A DNA stretch of 64,000 bases from Saccharofermentans sp. (GCA_024685385.1 JAIKVV010000022.1:1-64000), one strand, 5' to 3'; numbered from the stretch's first letter, positions 25,052-35,231 are shown. The notes: generated by a model from the letters alone, not told the origin. Translations and numbers: made by a program.

Positions 25052-26094
25052 TTTCCTGCTCTTCCCTCCCTGCTCTTGATGGCAAAATAGTTGTTTAGGA
25101 AATCCATGACCGAGTCAATGTAAGTAGTTCTGTCTAAAGTATAAGCTTCAAGATAGCCTGCGCCCGATATCATCTTGGATTTTGTAAGGTTGGAATTGAT
25201 CCTCTCCCTCTCTTTGATTATCTGAGAGATCTTATCCGCGCCGATGAAGGTATCGTGACCTCCGTAAATGATCTGAACCGGTATGGGAAGCCTTGCTATT
25301 GAAGTTGCAAGATTAACGCTTGAAGAGCCTGATGAGATCCTGATTGCATAAGGAACGAAATTCTTGGTGATGAATCCCAAAGGCTCATTCTGCTGTACGA
25401 TCGGCTTGATGTAATCATCTGAGCTTTTCGCGGGCGAATCAAATATCATTCCGCATATATAAGATTTATCAAAACCTAAGGATGCGATATTTGAAGGATA
25501 TGATTTAAGTTCGATCTCACTGATTCCTTCATCGGGAAGAGCGTCATAAGCCAGGACACATGCTGTACATCCCGTGCCGATCCCGTAAAGCACTACATCG
25601 GTAGTGACGGAAATCTGTTTAACGATGGCAACGGCGCCCAGAACATCCCTGTATTCCAGATATCCGTAAGCAGATGTATCTCCTTCCGATGTGCCGGAAT
25701 GTCTCAGATCGAAAAGAAATACATTATAGTTGTTATTAAGCCAAGTCTCGACCATATCGATCATGTCAACGCCGAACTGAAGACGGTTCTTGCCTGTATC
25801 ATGAACAACGATAACGGTAGAGATCGGATTCTTGGTCTTAAAAAACCATCCCTGCAAAGATGTCTGGTTATCAGCTGACGTGAAACTCGTAACGCTGTAA
25901 TTCGGCAGGATGTTTGAAGGAACGGAAGAAACGTCCGTCTTTCCTATTCGCATGAGATTATTAGCGGATGATACGGTAAGAAAGATTAGAGTGATGAGCA
26001 TCGCAGCAAGGATACTCAAGACCAGTGCGGTCCTCAGTATGAACGAATGCTTCTTTCTGCCAGCTTTCTTTTCGCCTATAAAGCCTGAGCCCAT
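25048..26094 (-). CDS. Membrane-anchored alpha/beta-hydrolase-like protein, probably inactive
   Basis: The 348-residue protein has a basic N-terminus, one membrane helix (~20-45) and an alpha/beta-hydrolase fold similar to the YqkD-type family: VIVVHDTGKN, NVFLFDLRHSGTSEGD and IIYGGHDTFI. The nucleophile elbow, normally GxSxG, reads YGIGTG, so the catalytic Ser is Gly. The C-terminal His region, often GAGHxE, reads GAGYLEAY, so the His is Tyr. The acidic residue is kept. Two of three catalytic residues are thus lost, and a non-enzymatic role is likely. It overlaps tsaD by four bases and follows the CorA-type gene by nine. Confidence 0.82.
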   Translation of the reverse strand: MGSGFIGEKKAGRKKHSFILRTALVLSILAAMLITLIFLTVSSANNLMRIGKTDVSSVPSNILPNYSVTSFTSADNQTSLQGWFFKTKNPISTVIVVHDTGKNRLQFGVDMIDMVETWLNNNYNVFLFDLRHSGTSEGDTSAYGYLEYRDVLGAVAIVKQISVTTDVVLYGIGTGCTACVLAYDALPDEGISEIELKSYPSNIASLGFDKSYICGMIFDSPAKSSDDYIKPIVQQNEPLGFITKNFVPYAIRISSGSSSVNLATSIARLPIPVQIIYGGHDTFIGADKISQIIKERERINSNLTKSKMISGAGYLEAYTLDRTTYIDSVMDFLNNYFAIKSREGRAGK

Positions 26095-26103
26095 TACAAC
26101 ACC

Positions 26104-27081
26104 TTATAAGTATTTATGCTTTCTCAATATGATATAACTGATCACGACTGACGCAGCACAGCCCAAAAGCAGCATGAAGAACGGAAGCGGATTATCGGCG
26201 AATGCCGCATCCCAGGGCATCGGACAGTTCTGACCAAAGAAAGATCCGATAAGATCAGGCAAAGTAAGACAGATCGTGGCAGCCGCCAGGATCTTCATTA
26301 TGTCATTTACATTGTTGTTAATGATGGATCCGTAGATGTCCATCGTATGGTTAACGATCGTCGTATAGATCTCAGCCATCTCATGAGCCTGCTTATACTC
26401 GATGACAACATCTTCGAGGAGATCTTCGTCTTCATCGTAGATCTTGACTACACGGCCTCTTAATAGTTTTTCGAGAACGGCTTCATTGGATCTCAATGAT
26501 GAGGTGAAATAAACGAGTGATTTATCGAGTTCGAGCATCTTATAGAGATAAGTATTGCTGATCTCTTTCTTAAGCGCGATCTCAACGTTTTCCAAGGTCT
26601 GATCGATGAAACGCAAGAGACGCAAGTAGTCCTTTGCAACCGCATAGAGGATCTGAATAGTAAATCTGGTCCTGAAACCGACATTAAGATCCTTTACCCT
26701 GTTGTCAATGAAGTTATCAAGAACAGCCATCTGCTTAAGGGAAACAGTTACGATATGCTTGTCACAGATAATGATGCCCAAAGGGGTAGTCTCATATTTG
26801 ATGATGCCGTCTTCCCTTCTGGAATAAGGAATGTCAACGATGACAAGTACATTGCCCGTATCATCGTCATAGTCGATACGAGGTCTCTCTTCTTCATCCA
26901 AAGGATATCTGATGAATTCCGGAGGTATGTTTAACTCCGTAACGACAGTATTGATCTCCTGTTCCGTCGGTGAATAGAGATTTACCCAGCAGTCATTGCA
27001 GATATTTTCAGCTTTGCTGATCTTATATATGGTGCGGGAGCCTAAATGTCCGTCTTGTTGTGATGTAAAAAACTCGAGCAA
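26104..27081 (-). CDS. CorA-family divalent cation transporter
   Basis: The 325-residue protein has a soluble N-terminal domain, a long helix region and two C-terminal membrane helices, the CorA plan. CorA pores carry GMN after the first helix; here the equivalent site reads FFGQNCPMPW, so Met is Gln. The end is basic (RKHKYL). Translation most likely starts at TTG (27081), with GGGAGG ten bases before it. CorA proteins take up Mg2+, or Co2+ and Ni2+; the altered GxN motif leaves ion choice open. It begins a probable transcript with the hydrolase-like gene, tsaD and smpB. Confidence 0.85.
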   Translation of the reverse strand: MLEFFTSQQDGHLGSRTIYKISKAENICNDCWVNLYSPTEQEINTVVTELNIPPEFIRYPLDEEERPRIDYDDDTGNVLVIVDIPYSRREDGIIKYETTPLGIIICDKHIVTVSLKQMAVLDNFIDNRVKDLNVGFRTRFTIQILYAVAKDYLRLLRFIDQTLENVEIALKKEISNTYLYKMLELDKSLVYFTSSLRSNEAVLEKLLRGRVVKIYDEDEDLLEDVVIEYKQAHEMAEIYTTIVNHTMDIYGSIINNNVNDIMKILAAATICLTLPDLIGSFFGQNCPMPWDAAFADNPLPFFMLLLGCAASVVISYIILRKHKYL

Positions 27082-27170
27082 AACAAGCTACCTCCCGTTT
27101 AATAGTCGCCTTTAAGGCTTTATGATTTTACCATTTTGAAGGAGTTTTTGCCACCCCAAAGCCAATAAAA

Positions 27171-27671
27171 TCAGCCTGTAACGCCAGTTGAGCCGAAGCC
27201 TCCGCCCCTGTTCTCGCCGATATCTTCAACAGATTCCACCAGCTGCGGCGTAAGGTATTCGACTTTGGCAATGACCATCTGTGCGATCCTGTCCCCTTTG
27301 CGGATGAGATAAGTGCCGTGTCTTACGCCTTTGCTATCAGGAGTAAAATACATCTCATCAGAAGTTTCCTGTCTGATGGAAGCATTATGTACTATGACAT
27401 TTACTTCATCCCTGTATCCTGAATCAATGGTTCCGGGAGCATTGGGGATCCTGAGCATAGTCTTGAGAGATATACCGGATCTGGGTCTTATCTGAACTTC
27501 ATAACCGACAGGTATTGCCATCTTAAGCCCCGTAGGAACAAGTTTAGTGCATCCCGGTTCGATAATAACATCTTCGGCTGCATAGATATCCATGCCGGCA
27601 TCGCCTGGATTGGCATATTTGGGTATTACTGCATCTTTCCTGCATTTAGAAATATAAAGCTTATCTTCCAT
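27171..27671 (-). CDS. dut: dUTP diphosphatase
   Basis: The 166-residue trimeric-type dUTPase converts dUTP to dUMP and keeps uracil out of DNA. All five motifs are present: DAGMDIYA, RPRSGISLK, GTIDSGYRDEV, GDRIAQMVI and the C-terminal RGGGFGSTG. GGGGAGG precedes the ATG. It lies 28 bases after the U32 gene on the same strand. Confidence 0.97.
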   Translation of the reverse strand: MEDKLYISKCRKDAVIPKYANPGDAGMDIYAAEDVIIEPGCTKLVPTGLKMAIPVGYEVQIRPRSGISLKTMLRIPNAPGTIDSGYRDEVNVIVHNASIRQETSDEMYFTPDSKGVRHGTYLIRKGDRIAQMVIAKVEYLTPQLVESVEDIGENRGGGFGSTGVTG

Positions 27672-27699
27672 AGATCATCTTCCTCCCCGAAAAATATTA

Positions 27700-29973
27700 T
27701 CAAATAAAGGTGTAATTAACTATAACGTCAGCATATCTTGAAAGTCTTTCTATGTCTTCATCTTTCCATATGTTCTTAAGAGGACCGTATATCCTGGAAG
27801 AACATTGTGTAGGATCGGTTACTACATATCTTATTTCATTATTGTTCTGAATGAGTTCATATACTCTCTTATTCTTGCACATATTACAAGCAGACATATT
27901 CCTGCCGACAGGACAAAAATCAGACTGCATCCAGATAACCGGTCCTTCCTTTTGAACGATTATCGCAGCTGAACCTGAAGAAGAAGAAACTATATCCGTG
28001 ACATCATCACATGTAAGTTCATAAGACAGACTCATAGCATCAAATGAGGAACTGACCATTTCATAAGAAACACGGTTATAGACATTACCTTCGGCAGACA
28101 AAAATACCCTGCCTGAATAGATGCCGGATGACAGTTTTTCCGAGGAAGAGACTGCATAACATTTATCTTTAAGAGCAGTTAAGACACGCTCATATCTTTC
28201 TTTCTGCTCATCATGTATGAGCCCCGGCATCTGCACGACAAGTCCTGCACCGTAAGAATCAATGATATCAACGATCTCTTTTCTCCTGCTATCGGAGATA
28301 AGTTCCGAAACCGGTATCTGATATAGATCCGCTCCGGGCTTAATAACGGATGCAGAACCCTTAATATGTGTATATGTATGCATCTTTATCACATTATGTA
28401 AGGATGAAGCAATATAAGGTGAAGAAAGATCTGGATCTTCGATCGCAATATTTCTCTCAAAGAGGCTTGTTATCTTTTCTTCTGCCTTTTCACAGACAGA
28501 CCGTCTCAGATTATTTATAAGGCTTACGGGACATCTGATATCACCCGAAACAGCGATCTTCCCGGCAATAAACGGTGTCGAACCTAGTTTTGAAAGCTGA
28601 GAAACAACCCTTTCTTCAGGAAGGACATTTTCATAATCGGAGGGCATTTCCGCCGATGATCCGACTTCAATGTTATGGCCTGATATATTAAATCTTGCAA
28701 TAAGATTTATCATGTCATCTTCAACCTTGACCGTCATGTCTGCCATAGTCTTGCGAAGATCTGAAGAATCGAACTTATGGCTCATCAGGAAAACATCCAT
28801 GCCAGCTTTAACCTTCTTGATAGTATCAGGATGGAGTCCTTTTATATCAAGGCTTTTGCCGTTATCAGCTATCTTGCCCGCGGGGAAAGAGCATACCTGG
28901 ATATCATCTGACCTGATCGAGATAACATCAGATGAAGAAGGTTTTACCGTTTTGTCATTAAGCCTTACCGATATTATTCCTTCATAAGATGAAGTGTCTG
29001 AAACTCTGCCGATCTTAAGGCCGTACTTGCCGGGAAATTCACCTGACAGAAGATCAGGATCTTTTACTCCTGACATATTCTGCGAACTGAAGGAACCGCC
29101 GCGGTTAAAGTTTATAAGAAGGCCGTTATATGCTTCTTCTTTAATGTCAGATGTATCATAACCCGAAAAGGTTTCATCGATCAAACGCCTGTATAGAGAT
29201 ACGGTATTTGCAACATAATCCGCATCTCTCATCCTGCCTTCGATCTTGACGGAAGCAACTCCGGAAACAATGAGATCCTTAATATATCCTGATATATCCC
29301 TGTCCTTTGGAGAGATAAGATTACCTTTGCGGATGATCTTATCCTCATATCTGAGCTTATATTCTTCCCTGCAGGGCTGTGCGCAAAGGCCCCTGTTTCC
29401 GGATCTGGTACCTGACCTGTTCATAGCGCTGTACAGGCATAAACCGGATTGACAGATGCATATAGCCCCATGACAGAACACTTCGGTCTCAAGGCCAATT
29501 TCCTTTGCAGTTTCAGTCCTGCAAGCAATCTCTGACATCGTCAATTCTCTCGGAAGAACGATCCTTTTTACTCCTAATTCCTTTAGTGCTGCATACTCGG
29601 ATGTTCCGAAAACATTCATCTGTGTACTCGCATTAACCGGGATCCCAATATATCGATTAACCAGTTTCAGAAGGCCTATATCCTGAATAATGAATGCATC
29701 AACTCCGAGATTCGCACACTCGGTAAGTACCGGAAGATAAGATTCGAGTTCACTATCAGAAAGTAAAGTGTTGCATGTAAGATATACTTTGGAATTCCTT
29801 AAATGGGCATAATCTACGCCTTCTTTAAGTTCCGAAAGAGAGAGATTTACTGCATTTCCCCTTGCATTATGTTCGCCTGCAAGGCCGCAATAAACGGCAT
29901 CAGCTCCGCAATCGACTGCTTTCTTAAGGATATCTATGCTGCCTGCAGGAGCAAGAAGTTCTAATGCCGACAT
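27700..29973 (-). CDS. U32 family protein with DUF3656, probable tRNA/rRNA hydroxylation factor
   Basis: The 757-residue protein starts LELLAPAGS and DAVYCGL, typical of the U32 family. The cysteine set VFCHGAICICQSGLC and GLCAQPCRE matches members known to make 5-hydroxyuridine or 5-hydroxycytidine in tRNA and rRNA (TrhP/RlhA types), which bind an iron-sulfur cluster. The long C-terminal half is the DUF3656 extension found in one branch, and a CNMCKN motif lies near the end. The older name collagenase is probably misleading. It follows zapA with five bases between. The precise target is not readable from sequence. Confidence 0.88.
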   Translation of the reverse strand: MSALELLAPAGSIDILKKAVDCGADAVYCGLAGEHNARGNAVNLSLSELKEGVDYAHLRNSKVYLTCNTLLSDSELESYLPVLTECANLGVDAFIIQDIGLLKLVNRYIGIPVNASTQMNVFGTSEYAALKELGVKRIVLPRELTMSEIACRTETAKEIGLETEVFCHGAICICQSGLCLYSAMNRSGTRSGNRGLCAQPCREEYKLRYEDKIIRKGNLISPKDRDISGYIKDLIVSGVASVKIEGRMRDADYVANTVSLYRRLIDETFSGYDTSDIKEEAYNGLLINFNRGGSFSSQNMSGVKDPDLLSGEFPGKYGLKIGRVSDTSSYEGIISVRLNDKTVKPSSSDVISIRSDDIQVCSFPAGKIADNGKSLDIKGLHPDTIKKVKAGMDVFLMSHKFDSSDLRKTMADMTVKVEDDMINLIARFNISGHNIEVGSSAEMPSDYENVLPEERVVSQLSKLGSTPFIAGKIAVSGDIRCPVSLINNLRRSVCEKAEEKITSLFERNIAIEDPDLSSPYIASSLHNVIKMHTYTHIKGSASVIKPGADLYQIPVSELISDSRRKEIVDIIDSYGAGLVVQMPGLIHDEQKERYERVLTALKDKCYAVSSSEKLSSGIYSGRVFLSAEGNVYNRVSYEMVSSSFDAMSLSYELTCDDVTDIVSSSSGSAAIIVQKEGPVIWMQSDFCPVGRNMSACNMCKNKRVYELIQNNNEIRYVVTDPTQCSSRIYGPLKNIWKDEDIERLSRYADVIVNYTFI

Positions 29974-29978
29974 AAAGA

Positions 29979-30512
29979 TTACTTATTGCCGAGCTTATCA
30001 GAGAGTTCTTCCATGGGAGTAGGCTTAAGTTTCTCTGAATCTTTCTTGTCAGCAAGAGCAGACTTTTGCTTATAATACATGAGTTCGGTCTTAAGAGACT
30101 GATTCTCTGCATTTACGCGGAGAAGCCTGTCACAGGCTTCAAAAAGAGACAATACTGCCAGTTTATGTGTTGTGGTATATTGATTGTTTTCTTTTGTCTC
30201 CATATAGATGTCATCTGCAAGAGATGCAACTTTGCGGATGTGTTCTACGGTAACATCATCAGGTGTTGAGACGAGATATGTTGTGCCGCCGATATCGACT
30301 TCAACCTGGGTAACTTCAATGACGTTGGAAGGGGCTGCTCTTTTTGCGATCTTCTCTTCCAGGGTCTGACGGCTGTTGTCCGTAACTTTCTTACTGAGAG
30401 CGGGGCCTTTGTAGAGCTGCTGGTAATTAACGATAGCAGGCTCGGAATCAGTCTTTTTCTTCTTCAGCTGCCCTTCAGAATATTTACCTAAGATGTTTGA
30501 ACTCTTCTTCAT
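29979..30512 (-). CDS. zapA: ZapA-like cell division protein
   Basis: The central part (residues ~65-130) fits ZapA: VEVDIGGTTYLVST, followed by a helix with VEHIRKVASLADDIY and a C-terminal coiled coil. ZapA stabilises FtsZ filaments at mid-cell. At 177 residues it is longer than the usual ~90-110. The basic, Lys-rich N-terminal 60 residues and a C-terminal tail (PMEELSDKL) are extra. GAGGTTAGAG precedes the ATG. Zap proteins often sit next to U32 genes in clostridia, which matches the gene order here (from memory). Confidence 0.8.
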   Translation of the reverse strand: MKKSSNILGKYSEGQLKKKKTDSEPAIVNYQQLYKGPALSKKVTDNSRQTLEEKIAKRAAPSNVIEVTQVEVDIGGTTYLVSTPDDVTVEHIRKVASLADDIYMETKENNQYTTTHKLAVLSLFEACDRLLRVNAENQSLKTELMYYKQKSALADKKDSEKLKPTPMEELSDKLGNK

Positions 30513-30527
30513 CTCTCTAACCTCACT

Positions 30528-31334
30528 TCAAGAAATCATACTGATTATATCACTATATAGCTTCGAAAACTCTACCGGAGTCAAATCCTCTGCTCTTATG
30601 TCCTTATCCCGCAATGCTTTGTATAGTACTTCAGCTGGATAAGAAGATTTAAGATTGTTCATGAGTTTCTTTCTTCTCATCGAAAAACACTTTTCGACGA
30701 ATAAGATAAAGTCCGTAGTTAAGACATCCGCCTTATCTCCCCTTCTTAAGGAGATGACGCAGGATGTGGTCCTTGGCGCAGGATAAAAACAGTCACCTGA
30801 TACCGTAAACTCTTTAGTCAAAGATCCGAAAAGCGAAACAAAAACAGCCAGAGGACCATAATTCTTGCTCTTCGGCGAAGCGTCTATCCTGCAATATGCT
30901 TCATCTTCTGTCATGAAGATAAGACTTGAGGCATTCCTGCATTCGGAGAAGATCTTTTTCATAATCGGAGTCATGCAGTAATATGGCAGATTGCTTAGGA
31001 CACAGCTTATCTTATCTGCTTCATATTCCGCAGGATCAAGCTTCAGAAAATCAGAATCGATTATCTTAGCGGTAACTGACTTTTCGGACTTAAGATAATC
31101 AGCCAGAACATGGTCAATTTCCACTGCAGTAAAGTTACCGTATATTGCACTCAAAGGCTTTGTAAGAGCTCCGATACCGGGACCTATCTCAAGCACGAGA
31201 TCATCAGTATCTGCATCAACAAGACTGATGATACGCGAGATAATGTCATCTGAAACAAGAAAATTCTGCCCAAACCTTGATCTGGGCAGAATGTTTTCTG
31301 ATTCTAATATCTTACGTGTCTCTTCCCTGCTCAT
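30528..31334 (-). CDS. rsmA: 16S rRNA (adenine1518/1519-N6) dimethyltransferase
   Basis: The 268-residue enzyme dimethylates two adenines in the 3' hairpin of 16S rRNA. RSRFGQNFLV, EIGPGIGALT (SAM-binding) and SNLPYYCMTPI (catalytic NLPY) are clear. It starts five bases after the purL stop with only a weak ribosome binding site, so translational coupling is probable. Also known as ksgA; its loss gives kasugamycin resistance in other species. Confidence 0.95.
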   Translation of the reverse strand: MSREETRKILESENILPRSRFGQNFLVSDDIISRIISLVDADTDDLVLEIGPGIGALTKPLSAIYGNFTAVEIDHVLADYLKSEKSVTAKIIDSDFLKLDPAEYEADKISCVLSNLPYYCMTPIMKKIFSECRNASSLIFMTEDEAYCRIDASPKSKNYGPLAVFVSLFGSLTKEFTVSGDCFYPAPRTTSCVISLRRGDKADVLTTDFILFVEKCFSMRRKKLMNNLKSSYPAEVLYKALRDKDIRAEDLTPVEFSKLYSDIISMIS

Positions 31335-31339
31335 CTAAA

Positions 31340-34300
31340 TCAGAGGAAATACTCAACGCCGGCTTCAAAGATCGGCTGGTGCTTATTGCCGGGAATATTC
31401 TTGGTAAGATCAGGCTCATAACGCTCTGAGTGACCCATCTTACCGAAGATCCTTCCGTCAGGAGACAGGATTCCTTCGATACCGCATACGGAGCCGTTGG
31501 GGTTGAATCCCGTAACTGCTGAAGGAGCGCCTGTCTCATCGACATAACAGGTTGCAACCTGACCGTTTGCAATGAGCTTCTGAACAAGTTCATCAGATGC
31601 AACGAATCTTCCTTCACCGTGGGAGATCGGGATATTATAGACATCTCCTACATTTACTTTAGTAAGCCAGGGACTGTTGTTGGACACGATCTTTGTATTT
31701 ACATAAGAATTCTGGTGGCGGCCGACATTATTAAATGTTAATGTCGGGCAAGTATCGTCAAGTTCTTTGATGTCTCCGAAAGGCAAAAGTCCAAGTTTGA
31801 TAAGACTCTGGAAACCGTTGCAGATACCGAGCATGAGACCGTCGCGGTTAAAGAGCAGATCTCTTACGGCATCAGTTATCACCGCGCTCCTGAATGCGGC
31901 AGCAAAGAACTTACCGGATCCTTCAGGCTCGTCGCCTGCAGAGAATCCACCGGGGAGCATGATGATGTTGCTCTTAAGGATCTTGGCAGCAAGTGTATTA
32001 AGTGAATCAGTGATCTCTTCCTGAGACTTGTTGCGGATAACAAATATATCAGCTTCGGCGCCTGCTCTCTCGAAAGCTCTTGCAGTATCAAGCTCGCAGT
32101 TCGTTCCGGGCATGACAGGGATGATAACCCTGGGCTTTACGCCCTTGGAGATATTTGCACACTTAAAGGTCTTATCAGTCTCGAAAGGAACAACTTCATA
32201 AGGCATATCTGCATCCTGTGCCTTCGTAGCAAATACAGGTTCGAGTTTTCCTTCGTAAGCGGAAAGAGCATCAGCAAATGTAAGCGATTGACCCTTATAA
32301 CTGAAAGCCAGGGAAGAATTGGTCTTGCCGAGATACTTGCCTCCTGCCATTTCAACCTTATCGATTGCATTTGAGTCCTTGGGAATCGCAACGATAACAG
32401 CGCCGAGTGTCTTGGAGAAAAGATCTGCTTCAGTAAGCTTATCGGAGAATTCAAATCCGAGACCGTTACCGAAACACATTGATGCAACTCTTGCTGCAAC
32501 ACCTGCACTCCTTACAACAGCTGCATTCTTGACCTGGCCTCTTGCCTGAAGTTCCTTAACAGCCTTAAATACGCGCAGAACATGATCTTTCTTATAGAAT
32601 CCCTTGCCGTTCCTTGCACACTTAAGGATATAAAGATCCTCACCCTCGCCTGTAAGAGTTGAGGTAATGAGCTTATCCGTTGTCGTCATACCGACTGCAA
32701 AAGAAACGAGCGTCGGAGGTACATGTATATCATTAAATGTACCGGACATGGAATCCTTACCGCCTATGGAAGGAACTTCGAAATCAAGCTGAGCCTTATA
32801 TGCGCCGAGCAAAGCAGAAAGAGGCTTGCCCCATGCTGTTTTGCTGCTCATCCTCTCGAAATACTCCTGGAATGTAAGTCTTGCGGTAGCAGGATCAACG
32901 CCCATTGCAAGGAGTTTCAATAAACTCTCAACTACAGCATGATAAGAACCTGCATAGGGATTCCATTCCGTAAAGTAAGGATCGAATCCGTATGTCATGA
33001 CTGAAACTGCATCGGTATAGCCCTTGTCCATGGGGATCTTGCAGGCCATACCCTCTTCAGGGGAATCCTGATATTTACCGCCGTAAGGCATGATTGCCGT
33101 TGCAGCACCGATGGAAGAGTCAAATCTCTGGGTAAGGCCCTTTCTGGAACAGCCCTCAAGAGAATTAAGAGCGGCAGACAATGATCCTGCGAAATCACCT
33201 TCCTTGTAAGAATCAAGAGGCTTATCAAGATAGATGTCATTCATATCAGGAGCAGATACTTCAACATCCGCAAACTGCTTAGCGCCGTTTGTATCGATAA
33301 AGCTTCTGGGTAGGTCAACGATCGTAGAGCCGTTCCAGACCATCTTCATGACAGGTTCTTCAGTAACTTCTGCTACTACCGTTGCTTCAAGGTTTTCTTC
33401 ATCTGCAGCATCCATGAACTTATCAAGATCAGAAGGATGAACTACAACAGCCATTCTCTCCTGCGATTCGGAGATAGCGATCTCGGTTCCGTCAAGACCT
33501 TCGTACTTCTTAGGAACTGCATCGAGATTGATCTTAAGACCTGCAGCAAGTTCTCCGATCGCAACGGAAACGCCGCCTGCACCGAAGTCATTACATCTGA
33601 TTATGAGCTTTGTAACTTCAGGATTTCTGAAAAGCCTCTGAAGCTTACGCTCTGTAGGAGGATTACCCTTCTGGACTTCTGATCCGCATGTAAGAACGGA
33701 CTTAGTGTCATGTGCCTTGGAAGATCCCGTAGCACCGCCGATACCGTCACGGCCTGTCCTTCCGCCGAGCAATACAACGATATCGCCGGCAGCAGGTCTC
33801 TCGCGTACAATGTTTTCTGCAGGAGCTGCGCCTACTACAGCGCCGATCTCCATTCTCTTTGCTACATAGCCGGGATGATAGATCTCATCGACCTGACCCG
33901 TAGCAAGACCTATCTGGTTGCCGTAGGAAGAATATCCTGCCTGAGCGGTACGGACAAGTTTCTTCTGTGAAAGCTTACCCTTAAGAGTTAAGGATACGGG
34001 CAAAGTAGGATCGCCTGCACCGGTAACACGCATAGCCTGATAAACATAAGAACGTCCCGACAGAGGATCTCTTATTGCTCCGCCAAGACATGTTGCGGCA
34101 CCGCCGAAAGGCTCGATTTCAGTAGGATGGTTATGTGTCTCGTTCTTAAACATGAAGATGTAATCACGGTCTTCACCGTCAACCTTGATCCTGACTTTGA
34201 TGGAGCAGGCATTGATCTCTTCGGATTCGTCGAGGTCCGTAAGCTTGCCTTCCTTCTTAAGTCTCTTTGCAGCCAGAGTAGCAAGATCCATAAGGCAGAT

Positions 34301-35116
34301 ATGCTTATCTTTGACCCTTTCACCATATACTTCATCGCGGGAAGCAAGGTAATCAGCATAAGTAGCTTTAACTTCTTCCGTAAGCTCATCGTCTCCGTCG
34401 AAAACAACATCTTCCAACTCGGTAAGGAATGTCGTATGTCTGCAGTGATCAGACCAGTATGTATCGAGAACCCTGATCTCGGTAATGGTAGGATTTCTTC
34501 CCTGTCCCTTGAAAAACTCCTGTGTGAACAAGAGATCGGCATCGCTCATGGCAAGACCGAGCGAGCTCCTTAAGGATTTAACATCATCTTCAGTCATGTC
34601 GATGAAGCCGTCGACCGTTGCTACAGTGCTGGGGATATCATAAACATCTTCCAGTGTCTCAGGCTTATCAGCGGATGCTTCACGGCTCTCAACAGGGTTG
34701 ATGAGGTAATCTGCGATCTTCTTCTTCTCTTCATCAGTAAGAGCGCCGTAAAAAGCTATTACTTTGGCAGTCTTTACCAAAGGTCTTTCCTTCCTGGTAA
34801 GGAACTGAACGCACTGTGCAGCAGAATCTGCCCTCTGATCGTACTGACCGGGCAAGGCTTCGATTATAAGGACATAGGAACTTCCGCTAAGATCTACCGT
34901 CTCATCGTAACAATCATCAACAGGAGGTTCTGAGAAAACAACTTTCTTAGCTTCCTCATACTCTTCATCAGTAATGCCGGATACATCATAACGGTTTATG
35001 ATGCGGACATTCTCCAATGTCTTGATATCAAGATCTGCCTTGATATCGTGCAATAAACCTTTTGCTTCAACTGCGAAAGGGGTCTTCTTCTCGGAAAGGA
35101 TTCTTCTTACGGTCAT
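31340..35116 (-). CDS. purL: Phosphoribosylformylglycinamidine synthase, single-chain
   Basis: The 1258-residue enzyme makes FGAM from FGAR, glutamine and ATP, the fourth purine step. The order is N-terminal domain, linker with YWSDHCRHTTF, a synthetase domain with FKNETHNHPTEIEPFGGAAT, and a C-terminal glutaminase with MPGTNCELD and GICNGFQ (Cys nucleophile). Clostridia often have this fused form in place of PurS/PurL/PurQ. GGGAGAG precedes the ATG. No other pur gene lies near. Upstream, a TATAAT-like box faces the gene, but I see no purine riboswitch. Confidence 0.97.
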   Translation of the reverse strand: MTVRRILSEKKTPFAVEAKGLLHDIKADLDIKTLENVRIINRYDVSGITDEEYEEAKKVVFSEPPVDDCYDETVDLSGSSYVLIIEALPGQYDQRADSAAQCVQFLTRKERPLVKTAKVIAFYGALTDEEKKKIADYLINPVESREASADKPETLEDVYDIPSTVATVDGFIDMTEDDVKSLRSSLGLAMSDADLLFTQEFFKGQGRNPTITEIRVLDTYWSDHCRHTTFLTELEDVVFDGDDELTEEVKATYADYLASRDEVYGERVKDKHICLMDLATLAAKRLKKEGKLTDLDESEEINACSIKVRIKVDGEDRDYIFMFKNETHNHPTEIEPFGGAATCLGGAIRDPLSGRSYVYQAMRVTGAGDPTLPVSLTLKGKLSQKKLVRTAQAGYSSYGNQIGLATGQVDEIYHPGYVAKRMEIGAVVGAAPAENIVRERPAAGDIVVLLGGRTGRDGIGGATGSSKAHDTKSVLTCGSEVQKGNPPTERKLQRLFRNPEVTKLIIRCNDFGAGGVSVAIGELAAGLKINLDAVPKKYEGLDGTEIAISESQERMAVVVHPSDLDKFMDAADEENLEATVVAEVTEEPVMKMVWNGSTIVDLPRSFIDTNGAKQFADVEVSAPDMNDIYLDKPLDSYKEGDFAGSLSAALNSLEGCSRKGLTQRFDSSIGAATAIMPYGGKYQDSPEEGMACKIPMDKGYTDAVSVMTYGFDPYFTEWNPYAGSYHAVVESLLKLLAMGVDPATARLTFQEYFERMSSKTAWGKPLSALLGAYKAQLDFEVPSIGGKDSMSGTFNDIHVPPTLVSFAVGMTTTDKLITSTLTGEGEDLYILKCARNGKGFYKKDHVLRVFKAVKELQARGQVKNAAVVRSAGVAARVASMCFGNGLGFEFSDKLTEADLFSKTLGAVIVAIPKDSNAIDKVEMAGGKYLGKTNSSLAFSYKGQSLTFADALSAYEGKLEPVFATKAQDADMPYEVVPFETDKTFKCANISKGVKPRVIIPVMPGTNCELDTARAFERAGAEADIFVIRNKSQEEITDSLNTLAAKILKSNIIMLPGGFSAGDEPEGSGKFFAAAFRSAVITDAVRDLLFNRDGLMLGICNGFQSLIKLGLLPFGDIKELDDTCPTLTFNNVGRHQNSYVNTKIVSNNSPWLTKVNVGDVYNIPISHGEGRFVASDELVQKLIANGQVATCYVDETGAPSAVTGFNPNGSVCGIEGILSPDGRIFGKMGHSERYEPDLTKNIPGNKHQPIFEAGVEYFL

Positions 35117-35231
35117 AATGGGACTCTCCCTATAAAAATATTACAAAAATATTATACACTAACTTGTAATTTTCAAAGGGAGACTTTTTGCTCAATTATT
35201 ACAAAGAAAGCAAGCGATATATTGCGAAAAA

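Noticed and set aside
35117..35231. Purine riboswitch ahead of purL
   Set aside because: I find no conserved purine aptamer; only a TATAAT-like box and a ribosome binding site. CTCCCT/AGGGAG pairing exists, but one arm lies upstream of the likely start of transcription.
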